64,000 bases of DNA from assembly GCF_003173735.1 (NCBI RefSeq), contig NZ_CP029551.1:4293001-4357000 (forward strand). Direction: 5' to 3'. The notes under the pieces were generated by a model. That model did not search any database and was not told the origin of the DNA. It worked only from the letters and a program-made list of their open reading frames with translations. Source of the stretch: Methylobacterium radiodurans. Lineage in GTDB: Bacteria; Pseudomonadota; Alphaproteobacteria; Rhizobiales; Beijerinckiaceae. Below are positions 7,531 through 20,337 of this stretch, in pieces. The translations under genes and the position numbers were made by a program. Every line of letters begins with the position of its first letter. Within the stretch, counting starts at the first letter, position 1.

Positions 7531-8904
7531 ATGATCCAGCCGACCCGCATCAAGCCGCTCAACGACCTCCCCGCGCGGGAAGGCGCCCACGTCCTGTACT
7601 GGATGGGCTTGTCGCAGCGCGCCCGCTTCAACCCGGCCCTGGAGTACGCGGTCGAGGAGGCCAACCGGCTCGGGCTGCCGGTACTAGTCTGCTATGGCAT
7701 CGCCGAAGGCTTCCCGGAGGTGAACGCCCGACACTGGGCCTTCCTCCTGGAAGGGATGGCCGAGGTCGGCCCAGCGCTCGCCAGGCGCGGCATCGCCTAC
7801 GTCGCGCGTCGGCAGCCGCCGGTCGAGACCGCGCTGCTCTACGCGGCGGACGCCGCGCTCGTGGTCTGCGACCGCAACTACCTGAAGCCGGTGCGGCGCT
7901 TCTACGCCGATTTCGCCGCCCGAGCGCCCTGCCGGGTGGTGCAGGTCGAAGGAGAGGTTGTGGTGCCCGTCGAGACCGCCTCGCCCAAGCACGAGGTCGC
8001 GGCCCGCACCCTGCGGCCCAAGATCCGCCGGCTCCTGGCCGAGTACCTCGTGCCGCTGGAGGAACGGCCGGTCGCTCACCGTGCCGACCACCTCAGCTTC
8101 GAGAGCACGCTCGACCTCTCGAACGTGCCGAAGCTCGTGGCCAGCCTGAGGGCCGACCAGGGCGTGCGGCCGGTGCGCCGCTTCAAGGGCGGCACGTCCC
8201 ACGCCGAGGCGACGCTGAGCCACTACCTCGATGCCCGCTTCAACCACTACGCCCAGGTGCGTGGCCGGCCGGAGGCAGGCGCGGCCTCGCACATGAGCCC
8301 CTACCTGCACTTCGGTCAGATCTCGCCCGTGGACATCGCGCTGAGGGTGCAGTCTGCAAGCACGGGCGGCGAGGACGACAAGACGGCCTACCTGGAGGAG
8401 CTCATCGTCCGGCGCGAGCTCGCGATGAACCACGTCTTCTACGAGCCGAACTACGACAGCTACGAGGCGGTCCCAGCGTGGGCGCGCAAGACGCTCGACG
8501 CGCACCGGGGCGACAAGCGGCCCTATCTCTACACGCCCGAGCAGTTCGAGCGCGGCGAGACGCACGACCGCTACTGGAACGCGGCGATGATGGAGATGCG
8601 CGAGACCGGCTACATGCACAACCACATGCGCATGTACTGGGGCAAGAAGATCCTGGAGTGGTCAGCCTCGCCCGAGGAGGCGTTCGAGACGGCGCTGCAG
8701 CTCAACAACAAGTTCTTCATCGACGGGCGCGACGCGAACTCCTTCACCAACGTGACGTGGCTCTTCGGCCTTCACGACCGGCCCTGGGGCCCGCGTCCGG
8801 TATACGGCAACGTACGCTCGCTCGGTGCCGCGACCCTCAAGAAGTTCGACGCCGACGGCTACGTGCGCGAGGTCGAGCGCCTCGCCGCCGCCGAGCGTGC
8901 CTGA
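7531..8904 (+). CDS. phr: Class II deoxyribodipyrimidine photolyase
   Basis: The 457-residue product uses blue light and FAD to split cyclobutane pyrimidine dimers. It starts MIQPTRIKPLND and then YWMGLSQRARFNPALEYAV, the N-terminal antenna-domain pattern of class II enzymes. The C-terminal FAD domain includes SHMSPYLHFGQISP, LEELIVRRELAMNHVFYEPNYDSYE and the signature block GYMHNHMRMYWGKKILEW, DGRDANSFTNVTWLFGLHDRPW. The length fits the class (about 450). The start at 7531 is the family start; an upstream ATG at 7486 would add 15 unlikely residues. It stands alone, followed 122 bp later by a sensor kinase. Confidence 0.95.
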   Translation: MIQPTRIKPLNDLPAREGAHVLYWMGLSQRARFNPALEYAVEEANRLGLPVLVCYGIAEGFPEVNARHWAFLLEGMAEVGPALARRGIAYVARRQPPVETALLYAADAALVVCDRNYLKPVRRFYADFAARAPCRVVQVEGEVVVPVETASPKHEVAARTLRPKIRRLLAEYLVPLEERPVAHRADHLSFESTLDLSNVPKLVASLRADQGVRPVRRFKGGTSHAEATLSHYLDARFNHYAQVRGRPEAGAASHMSPYLHFGQISPVDIALRVQSASTGGEDDKTAYLEELIVRRELAMNHVFYEPNYDSYEAVPAWARKTLDAHRGDKRPYLYTPEQFERGETHDRYWNAAMMEMRETGYMHNHMRMYWGKKILEWSASPEEAFETALQLNNKFFIDGRDANSFTNVTWLFGLHDRPWGPRPVYGNVRSLGAATLKKFDADGYVREVERLAAAERA

Positions 8905-9026
8905 CCAGGCTCCTGGGGATCCGACTGCCTCGGGCGGCCCGGGGCCGCTGCCGCGCCGAGATCGAGCTTGAACTGGGCAATGGGCCGACTCACAACGGGA
9001 TCACGACCGAACTGGACACCCACGGC

Positions 9027-11837
9027 ATGGAAGGCGCGAGCGCGACATCCCCGGCACCGTTCCCGCAAGGCGGCGAGATGGCCGACCGCATCCGGGGACA
9101 CGACTGGGCCGCGACCCCGCTCGGGCCCGTCGAGGCTTGGCCCGCGTCACTGGTCACCGCCGTCGGCATCGCGCTCGGCGGCGTTACCCCGATGGCGGTC
9201 TTCTGGGGACCCGACCTCGTCGTCCTCCACAACGATGCCTGGGCCGCGGTCGTCGGCGACAAGCATCCCGGGGCGCTGGGCCGGCCGGCGCGCGAGGTGT
9301 TCCCCGAGGCGTGGGACACCCTCGGGCCCCAGTTCGAAAGGGCGCTCTCCGGCGGGGGCGGCGTCGAGGTGCAGGACCAGCGCCTCGTCCTCGACCGCCG
9401 CGACGGGCCCGAGGACGCCTGGTTCACCTACGCCCTCAGCCCGGTCGCCGGACCCGACGGTACGATCGCCGGCGTCTTCAACGTGGCGCAGGAGACGACG
9501 AGGCGCGTTCGCGCCGCGGCCGGGCTGACCGCCAGCGAGGAGCGTTTCCGCAGCTTCGCCGAGAACTCCGCCGACGTGCTCTGGATCGCCGACCCCGCGG
9601 GCAACCGGCTGGAGTACCTGAGCCCCGCCTACGAGCGGGTCTGGGGTGACCGGCGCGAGCTCGTCATGGACGACCTCGGGCGCTGGGCCTCGCTCGTGCA
9701 CCCCGAGGACCGGGAGCGCGCCTACGTGGCCATGCCGCGCCTCCTCGCAGGCGAGACGCTCACGGTTGAGTACCGCATCGTGCGTCCGGACGGGTGCGTC
9801 CGGTACATCCGTGACACCGGCTTCCCCATACGTGACGCCGGGGGCCGGCTCCGGCGCATCGGCGGCATCGCGCAGGACGTGACCGCCGAGCACGCCCGGG
9901 AGGAGGCGCTCCGCGCGAGCGAGGAGCAGTTCCGCGTCTTCGCCCAGGCCATGCCGAGCCACGTCTGGGCCGCCCGCCCCGACGGCCAGCTCTACTGGTT
10001 CAACGAGCAGGTTTACGCCTACAGCGGCGCGGCCGCCGGGACGCTCGACGGCACCGCCTGGACCGGCATCGTCCACCCGGACGAACGGGAGGAGGTCGAG
10101 CGAGCATGGCGGCGGTCCCACTCGACGGGCGGAGACTACGAGACCGAGTTCCGCATCCGCCGCGCAGACGGCGCCTACCGTTGGTTCCTGGTCCGCGGCA
10201 AGCCGGTGCGCGGCGGGAACGGCGCCGTCGCGCGGTGGGTCGGGACCTGTACCGACATCGACGACCGTAAGCGCGTCATGGCCGACCTCGTCCGCTTCAA
10301 CGAGGCGTTGGAGGTGCGCATCGCCGAGCGCACGGCCGAGCACGACCGGGTCTGGCGCAACTCGCGCGACCTGCTCGTGGTGGTCGGCGTCGACGGCGTC
10401 TTCCGAGCGGTGAACCCGGCATGGCGGACGATTCTGGGCTACGAGCCGGCCGAGGTGGTGGGCCGGAGCTACCTGGAGTTCATCTGGCCCGAGGACCGTG
10501 TCGTCACGCGCACGGCCCTCGCCTACGCGGCCTCAAACGACGACCTGACCGCCTTCGAGAACCGATACCGGCATCGGGACGGCACGCCGCGCTGGATCTC
10601 CTGGCATACGGCAACCGAGGGCGACGTGGTCTACGCCTACGGGCGCGACGTCACCGCCGAGAAGGAGAGGGCCTCGGCGCTGGCCCAGGCCGAGGAGGCG
10701 CTGCGCCAGTCGCAGAAGCTGGAGGCCATCGGGCAATTGACCGGGGGCGTGGCCCACGACTTCAACAACCTGCTGACCATCATCCGCTCGTCCGTCGACT
10801 TCCTGCGCCGGCCCGACCTGGCCGAGGCGCGCAAGGCCCGCTACCTCGACGCGGTCTCCGACACGGTGGACCGCGCCGCCAAGCTCACCGGGCAGCTCCT
10901 CTCCTTCGCAAGGCGGCAGGCGCTCAAGCCCGAGGCGTTCGACGTTGCCGGGTGCCTGCGCGGCGTGGCCGAGATGCTCGACACCGTCACCGGCGCCCGT
11001 ATCAGCGTCGTGCCCGAGCTCTCCGACGCCGCCTGCTTCGTGCGGGCCGACCGCAGCCAGTTCGAGACCGCGCTCGTCAACATGGCGGTGAACGCGCGCG
11101 ACGCAATGGACGGTGAGGGCACGCTGACCCTGCGCCTGGCCTGCGGAGTCGGCAAGCCAGCCATCCGCGGACACGCCCCGGCATCCGGCCCCTTCGCCGC
11201 CGTGTCCCTGACCGACACCGGGTCCGGTATCCCGCCGGAGGTGGTCGGGCGCATCTTCGAGCCGTTCTTCACCACCAAGGACGTCGGCAAGGGAACCGGC
11301 CTCGGGCTGAGCCAGGTGTTCGGCTTCGCCAAGCAGTCGGGTGGCGACGTCGACGTCGTGAGCGCGCCCGGGCGCGGCTCGACCTTCACCCTCTACCTGC
11401 CCGAAACCTGGCCCTGCGCCTCCGGGGAGCCCCGTCCCACCGAGCCGGAAGCCGCCTCCGGCGGGACGGGCCAGCGCGTCCTGGTCGTCGAGGACAACGT
11501 CGAGGTCGGGCGCTTCGCCACCCAGATCCTGGAGGATCTCGGCTACGAGACGACGTGGGCGGCGAACGCCGATGAGGCGCTGGCGCTGCTTGGTCAGGAC
11601 GGCTCCGGCTTCGACGCGGTGTTCTCGGACGTGGTGATGCCGGGCATGAACGGTGTCGAGCTCGCGCGCGAGATCCGGCGCCGCTTCCCTGGCCTGCCGG
11701 TGGTGCTGGCCTCCGGCTACAGCCACGTGCTCGCCCAAGAAGGCGGCCACGGCTTCGAGCTTCTGCACAAGCCTTACTCGGCCGGGCAGATCTCCCGCGT
11801 CCTGCAACGTGTCACCCGCCGTTCCCCTGCGCCGTGA
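9027..11837 (+). CDS. PAS hybrid histidine kinase with C-terminal receiver (936 aa)
   Basis: Domains in order are an N-terminal PAS-like sensor (about 20-150, starting after IRGHDWAATPLGPVEAWP), three further PAS domains (about 165-290, 295-410, 435-550), HisKA with H577 in GQLTGGVAHDFNNLL, and HATPase_c (NMAVNARDAMDG N-box, GTGLGLSQVFGF G-box). A receiver with D868 in FSDVVMPGMNG comes last. There is no transmembrane segment, so it is a soluble sensor. It would autophosphorylate and pass phosphate internally, with no output domain of its own. The kinase core is nearly the same as that of the kinase at 17698. Start ATG 9027 was chosen because upstream residues are out of the photolyase frame and not conserved; 9078 is an alternative. 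Confidence 0.9.
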   Translation: MEGASATSPAPFPQGGEMADRIRGHDWAATPLGPVEAWPASLVTAVGIALGGVTPMAVFWGPDLVVLHNDAWAAVVGDKHPGALGRPAREVFPEAWDTLGPQFERALSGGGGVEVQDQRLVLDRRDGPEDAWFTYALSPVAGPDGTIAGVFNVAQETTRRVRAAAGLTASEERFRSFAENSADVLWIADPAGNRLEYLSPAYERVWGDRRELVMDDLGRWASLVHPEDRERAYVAMPRLLAGETLTVEYRIVRPDGCVRYIRDTGFPIRDAGGRLRRIGGIAQDVTAEHAREEALRASEEQFRVFAQAMPSHVWAARPDGQLYWFNEQVYAYSGAAAGTLDGTAWTGIVHPDEREEVERAWRRSHSTGGDYETEFRIRRADGAYRWFLVRGKPVRGGNGAVARWVGTCTDIDDRKRVMADLVRFNEALEVRIAERTAEHDRVWRNSRDLLVVVGVDGVFRAVNPAWRTILGYEPAEVVGRSYLEFIWPEDRVVTRTALAYAASNDDLTAFENRYRHRDGTPRWISWHTATEGDVVYAYGRDVTAEKERASALAQAEEALRQSQKLEAIGQLTGGVAHDFNNLLTIIRSSVDFLRRPDLAEARKARYLDAVSDTVDRAAKLTGQLLSFARRQALKPEAFDVAGCLRGVAEMLDTVTGARISVVPELSDAACFVRADRSQFETALVNMAVNARDAMDGEGTLTLRLACGVGKPAIRGHAPASGPFAAVSLTDTGSGIPPEVVGRIFEPFFTTKDVGKGTGLGLSQVFGFAKQSGGDVDVVSAPGRGSTFTLYLPETWPCASGEPRPTEPEAASGGTGQRVLVVEDNVEVGRFATQILEDLGYETTWAANADEALALLGQDGSGFDAVFSDVVMPGMNGVELAREIRRRFPGLPVVLASGYSHVLAQEGGHGFELLHKPYSAGQISRVLQRVTRRSPAP

Positions 11838-11901
11838 CTTAGTCAGCGGCGCGGGCTTGCCGCCACGGACGGGATGGCGAGCGCCGCGTGGGGGAGCGAC
11901 T

Positions 11902-15888
<3,987 letters not shown>

Positions 15889-16166
15889 GGCTTGCCGCCG
15901 TCGAAGGCCGTCAACGTCGTGGGCGCGAGCTTCCGGCAGACGGCGGAAACGGCCTGGGGAGGTCCTGACATGCGGTGCGGGAAGTCGTTTGAGGCTGGCG
16001 GGAAAAGTCGAGCCGGAGTTCAAACACGACTGCGCCGAAAGTTGGTCCGGCTGCCGACGACGGTCGCCGCTGCGTAGCCACCGCAGCGACGCCGCGCGAT
16101 CGCCGACCGGCACAGGGCGGTCTACCTGTGCCGGTCGCGCCTTCGGGAGGCGTCGGGACGGTCGTC

Positions 16167-17339
16167 TCAAGCCGAGGCGGCGACGGTGTCAGCCATGCGG
16201 GCCTGCCGAGCGCCTAGGGGTTTGGGCGCACCGGCCGTGGTGTCCTGGGCGGTCTGATGCTCCATCTCGGCGTTGAGCTCGGCCCCGAGCAGCACGACGG
16301 TTGTCGAGAGCCAGATCCAGGTCATGAAGCCGATGGCTGCGCCCAATGAGCCGTAGGTCTCGTTGTAGCTGCCGAAATTGGCCACGTACCAGGAGAACAG
16401 CCCCGACACGATCAGCCAGAGCATGCCGGCCACAGCGCTGCCCCAGGTCACCCAGCGCCACTTCGGTTTCCTGCGGCTCGGACCGTAGCGGTACAGAACG
16501 GCCAGGGTGCCGATGACCAGGAGCAGCAGGGCCGGGAAGCGCAGCAGCGCGATGTACCAAGCCTTCTGGTCGAGCCCGAGCACCTGCAGCGCGGCCGGCA
16601 CCACCACGATGCCGGTCAAAGCCAGAACCACGAACAGCAGCGCGCCTGCCGTGAAGGCGAGAGATTGAAGGTTGAGCATGACGAAGGAGCGCCTCTCCTC
16701 CTCCTCGTAGGCGATGTTGAGCGCGTCGAAGATCGCCTTCATCCCGCCGTTCGCGCTCCAGAGCGAGAGCAGGATGCTGATGATGGCGGTGAGGCCAAGG
16801 GCCGTGTCGCCCTTGGCGGTCAGTCGCTGCACTTGCCCGCCGACGATGTCGATGGCGCCGTCCGGCAGGATGCCGCGCAACTCGTTCAGGTGCGTGTTGA
16901 TCGTGCTCGGGTCGGCGACCGCGCCGTAGATGGAGACGAGGGCCGCGATGGCCGGGAACAGCGCAAGGATGGCGTAGAAGGTGACGCCGGCCGCGACCAG
17001 CAGGATGCGGTCGTTGCCGAACTCCTGGTAGAGCCGCAGCGCGATGTCCTTCCAGCCCTTTGCCGGGATCTCGGACGGCGCATTCGCCTTGCGTCCGCGC
17101 TCCGGTTCGGCCGCGGCTAGGCGCTCGGCCGCGGCGCCCTCGTGCGAGGCAGGGGCATCCTCCGTCCCGATCTTCCGGTCGTCCCCCACGGCGCGGCTCG
17201 CCACCGACAAGGGACCTCCGCGCGGTCTCGGCAAGGCGACCAACCCGACGAGCGCCACGCCTAGGAACGCGGTCCACAAAGTCGATGGGGCTTGCCCGGG
17301 CTGGGCGGGAGGAGTGGTCGGGTTAGGCTGGTCCGTCAT
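16167..17339 (-). CDS. YihY/BrkB (UPF0761) family inner-membrane protein
   Basis: The 390-residue product has a soluble N-terminal extension of about 110 residues with one hydrophobic stretch, then the YihY core. That core comprises DIALRLYQEFGNDRILLVAAGVTFYAILALFPAI, SLWSANGGMKAIFDALNIAY and four to five later transmembrane helices, ending in FGSYNETYGSLGAAIGFMTWIWLS. The family was once called ribonuclease BN, but that activity is not attributed to it now; its role is unsettled. The Asn/Gly-rich loop motif SYNxTYGSLGA is intact. The gene reads leftwards and its stop lies 278 bp right of the kinase start at 15888. No neighbour explains its function. Confidence 0.92.
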   Translation of the reverse strand: MTDQPNPTTPPAQPGQAPSTLWTAFLGVALVGLVALPRPRGGPLSVASRAVGDDRKIGTEDAPASHEGAAAERLAAAEPERGRKANAPSEIPAKGWKDIALRLYQEFGNDRILLVAAGVTFYAILALFPAIAALVSIYGAVADPSTINTHLNELRGILPDGAIDIVGGQVQRLTAKGDTALGLTAIISILLSLWSANGGMKAIFDALNIAYEEEERRSFVMLNLQSLAFTAGALLFVVLALTGIVVVPAALQVLGLDQKAWYIALLRFPALLLLVIGTLAVLYRYGPSRRKPKWRWVTWGSAVAGMLWLIVSGLFSWYVANFGSYNETYGSLGAAIGFMTWIWLSTTVVLLGAELNAEMEHQTAQDTTAGAPKPLGARQARMADTVAASA

Positions 17340-17697
17340 GGCTCACCGGGGCGCAGGGCTCACGCTCGGCCCTGGGGCATCGTCACAACGACAACGGACA
17401 CGCTTTGGTGCCCGCACGCCGTAATCATCCCCCGCTCGCCCAGCATCGATGTGGTTCGATGGTGGTGCGGTCGTTCGCACACCCTCGCACTATCTACGGC
17501 CCGAACCGACCGAGCGTGGCAGGCCAGGGCGCCCGCCGACGCCGTACCGAAAGGTTTAGCGACCGCGATGCCAGGCTGGACCTCCCGTTGCGCAACGCCT
17601 TCCGCGGCCCGCGGCCGTCCCGGCATCATGGATGCAGGACCGTCGCGGCGAGCGAGCGGTTCACGCGGGGCCCTCCAGGGGAGGGATTGCGCTCGGC
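17340..17697. other. Intergenic stretch between divergent genes
   Basis: It lies between the YihY-like gene (leftward) and a hybrid kinase (rightward), so it should hold two promoters. I see no FNR box, no inverted repeat above background and no gene. Confidence 0.4.
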
Positions 17698-20145
17698 ATG
17701 GCTGACGCCTTCTCGTTCCTTCCGCCCGGAGGCGCGACGGGTGCGGAGATCCGCGCGCGCGACTGGACGAACACTGCGCTCGGCCCGCCGGAGGGCTGGC
17801 CGCCGGCCCTGCGCAACGCGCTCTCGCTGATGCTCGCCTGCCCCACGGCGATGTTCCTCGCCTGGGGACCGGACCTGTGCTGCTTCTACAACGACGCCTA
17901 CCGGCCGATCCTCGGATACCGGCTGCCGACGGCGCTCGGCAGCCCGTTCCGCGAGGTTTGGGCCAGCATCTGGGACGAGATCGGCCCCTTGGTGGATGCC
18001 ACGCTCGCGGGCGAGAGCCAGGTGCTGACGGACCGGATGCTCGACCTCTCGCGACAGGGTGTGCCGGAGCGGAGCTGGTGGTCCTTCACCTACTCGCCGG
18101 TGCGCGACGATGCGGGCGCGATCGCGGGCCTGCTCTGCGTCACCGCCGAGACCACGGCGCGCGTGCTCGGCGAGGCCGCCTTGCGCGAGAGCGAGGACCA
18201 TTTCCGCCACACGGTCGAGCTGAACCCGCAGGTGCCCTGGACCTGCGACCCGGCGGGCAACATCACCTCCTACTCGAACCGTTGGCTCGACCTGACCGGG
18301 CAGGCGCCCGGCGAGCCGCTGGGCACCGGCTGGGCCAAGGCGCTGCACCCCGACGACCTGCCGTGGACCATGACGGCTTTCTCGGCAACCCTCAGCTCGG
18401 GCGAGCCGGTCGACGTCGATTACCGTATCCGCGTGGCGGCCACCGGCGAGTACCGCTGGATGCGCGCCCGCGCCCGGCCGCGGCGCGGCGAGGGAGGCGG
18501 CATCGTTCGCTGGTACGGCGTCGTCGAGGACATCCACGACCGCAAGCTCGCCGAGGAGCGGCTGCGCGAGGTGAACGACACGCTGGAACGTCGGGTCGAG
18601 GACGCACTCGCCCGGCGCAAGCTCTGGGCGGACGTGTTCGAGACGACCGACGCGTTGGTGAACGTACTCGACGCGGAGTTCAAGGTGCTGGCCATCAACC
18701 GCGCCTGCGCCGACGAGTTCGAGGCCATCTACGGCGTCCGGCCGCGCGTCGGCGACAATCTCGTCGACCTGCTCGCGGACAAGCCCGAGCACCAGGCCGC
18801 GTCCCGGGCGGTGTGGGCGCGCGCGCTTTCGGGCGAGGAGTTCACGCTCGTCGGAGAGTTCGGCGACCCGACGCGCAAGCGGCGCTGCTACGAGCTGAAG
18901 TTCACGACGCTGCGGGACTCGCAGGGGCGGCGGATCGGCGCTTTCCAGTATGCCCAGGACGTCACCGATCGGCGGCGCGCCCAGGAGCAGCTCGCCCGGG
19001 CCGAGGAGGCGCTGCGCCACGCCCAGAAGATGGAGGCGGTCGGTCAGCTCACCGGCGGCGTGGCGCACGACTTCAACAACCTGCTGACGATCATCCGCTC
19101 CTCGGTCGAGTTCCTGCGCCGCCCGAACCTGCCGGAGGAGCGTCGTGCCCGTTACCTGGAGGCGGTAGCGGATACGGTCGACCGCGCCGCCAAGCTGACG
19201 AGCCAGCTGCTTGCCTTCGCGCGGCGCCAGGCCCTCAAGCCGGAGGTGTTTGACCTGCGGGAGCGCGTGCGAGGCACCGCGGAGATGCTCAACGCGGTGA
19301 CCGGCGCGCGCATCCGCATCGTGACGGAGGTGACCGACGGGCCCTGCCACGTGCGCGCCGATACGAGCCAGTTCGAGACCGCGCTGGTCAACCTCGCGGT
19401 GAACGCGCGCGACGCGATGGACGGCGAGGGCACGCTGACGCTCCGGCTGACCTGCGGCGAGGCGCTGCCCTCCATCCGCGGGCACGCCGGCGCGCCGGGA
19501 CCCTTCGCCGTCGTGTCGGTCTCCGACGAGGGCGCCGGCATCGCGCCGGACCTCCTCGGCCGCATCTTCGAGCCGTTCTTCACGACCAAGGAAATCGGCA
19601 AGGGCACCGGGTTGGGCTTGAGCCAGGTCATCGGCTTCGCCAAGCAGTCCGGCGGCGACGTCGACGTTGCAAGCGCGCTCGGGCGCGGCACCACCTTCAC
19701 CCTGTACCTGCCCCACGTGGCCCCCCCGTCTCAGGAGGAGGACGCCGCGGAAGAGACCGCTGCGGACGCGGTCGAGCGGAAGCTGTGCGTGCTGGTGGTG
19801 GAAGACAATCCCGACGTCGGAGGCTTCTGCACGCAGCTCCTGGGGGATCTCGGCCACGCGACGGTCTGGGTGCAGAACGCGGAAGCCGCGCTCGATGCGA
19901 TTGAGCGGGTGCCGTTCCGCTTCGACGCGGTGTTCTCGGACGTTGTGATGCCGGGCATGGGCGGGGTCGAATTGGCACGGCGCCTGCGGGCGAGCCATCC
20001 GACCCTGCCGGTCATCCTGACCACCGGCTACAGCGACGTCCTGGCGCGGGACGATGCGCATGGTTTCGAACTCGTGCGCAAGCCCTACTCGGCCGATGAG
20101 ATCGCCCGCGTCCTGCAGCGTGTCACCCGCCGTCCGCTCGTCTGA
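17698..20145 (+). CDS. PAS hybrid histidine kinase with receiver (815 aa)
   Basis: It starts MADAFSFLPPGG at 17698 after a GGGGAGGGA ribosome site; an ATG 66 bp upstream lacks one. It opens with the same PAS-like leader as the kinases at 9027 and 20338 (IRARDWTNTALGPPEGWP). A PAS domain (FRHTVELNPQVPWTCDPAG) and another (RRKLWADVFETTDALVNVL) follow. HisKA has H457 in GQLTGGVAHDFNNLL; HATPase_c and a receiver with D748 in FSDVVMPGMGG complete it. Soluble. The core is most like the kinase at 9027 (both carry NNLLTIIRSSV after the histidine box). The next kinase starts 192 bp downstream on the same strand. Confidence 0.9.
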   Translation: MADAFSFLPPGGATGAEIRARDWTNTALGPPEGWPPALRNALSLMLACPTAMFLAWGPDLCCFYNDAYRPILGYRLPTALGSPFREVWASIWDEIGPLVDATLAGESQVLTDRMLDLSRQGVPERSWWSFTYSPVRDDAGAIAGLLCVTAETTARVLGEAALRESEDHFRHTVELNPQVPWTCDPAGNITSYSNRWLDLTGQAPGEPLGTGWAKALHPDDLPWTMTAFSATLSSGEPVDVDYRIRVAATGEYRWMRARARPRRGEGGGIVRWYGVVEDIHDRKLAEERLREVNDTLERRVEDALARRKLWADVFETTDALVNVLDAEFKVLAINRACADEFEAIYGVRPRVGDNLVDLLADKPEHQAASRAVWARALSGEEFTLVGEFGDPTRKRRCYELKFTTLRDSQGRRIGAFQYAQDVTDRRRAQEQLARAEEALRHAQKMEAVGQLTGGVAHDFNNLLTIIRSSVEFLRRPNLPEERRARYLEAVADTVDRAAKLTSQLLAFARRQALKPEVFDLRERVRGTAEMLNAVTGARIRIVTEVTDGPCHVRADTSQFETALVNLAVNARDAMDGEGTLTLRLTCGEALPSIRGHAGAPGPFAVVSVSDEGAGIAPDLLGRIFEPFFTTKEIGKGTGLGLSQVIGFAKQSGGDVDVASALGRGTTFTLYLPHVAPPSQEEDAAEETAADAVERKLCVLVVEDNPDVGGFCTQLLGDLGHATVWVQNAEAALDAIERVPFRFDAVFSDVVMPGMGGVELARRLRASHPTLPVILTTGYSDVLARDDAHGFELVRKPYSADEIARVLQRVTRRPLV

Positions 20146-20337
20146 CGGTCGCTCGGCAGGTCTCGGGGACCTGGCCAAGGAGCGAACCAACCCCCGACGT
20201 CATGCGGACGGAGAGCCCGCCGGCAGGGCTTCGGCCGCAAACTCGCCACCACGACGTATCATGGCCCGCATCGAATCCTTGGCCGGGGGGAAATCGTCTC
20301 GGCCGCCGCGTTCCCGAGCCAAGCCCCGCCGCAGAGC

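Noticed and set aside
7458..9026. Extension of the hybrid kinase frame leftwards through the photolyase gene
   Set aside because: The frame is open by GC bias only; the photolyase frame over the same bases is strongly conserved, so the kinase starts at 9027.
17626..20190. An 854-residue open frame antisense to the hybrid kinase at 17698
   Set aside because: It mirrors the codon structure of a clearly coding strand; its residues are low-complexity, and the same effect appears antisense to other genes (for example 31864-34533 plus, 1357-2622 plus, 39138-41036 plus).
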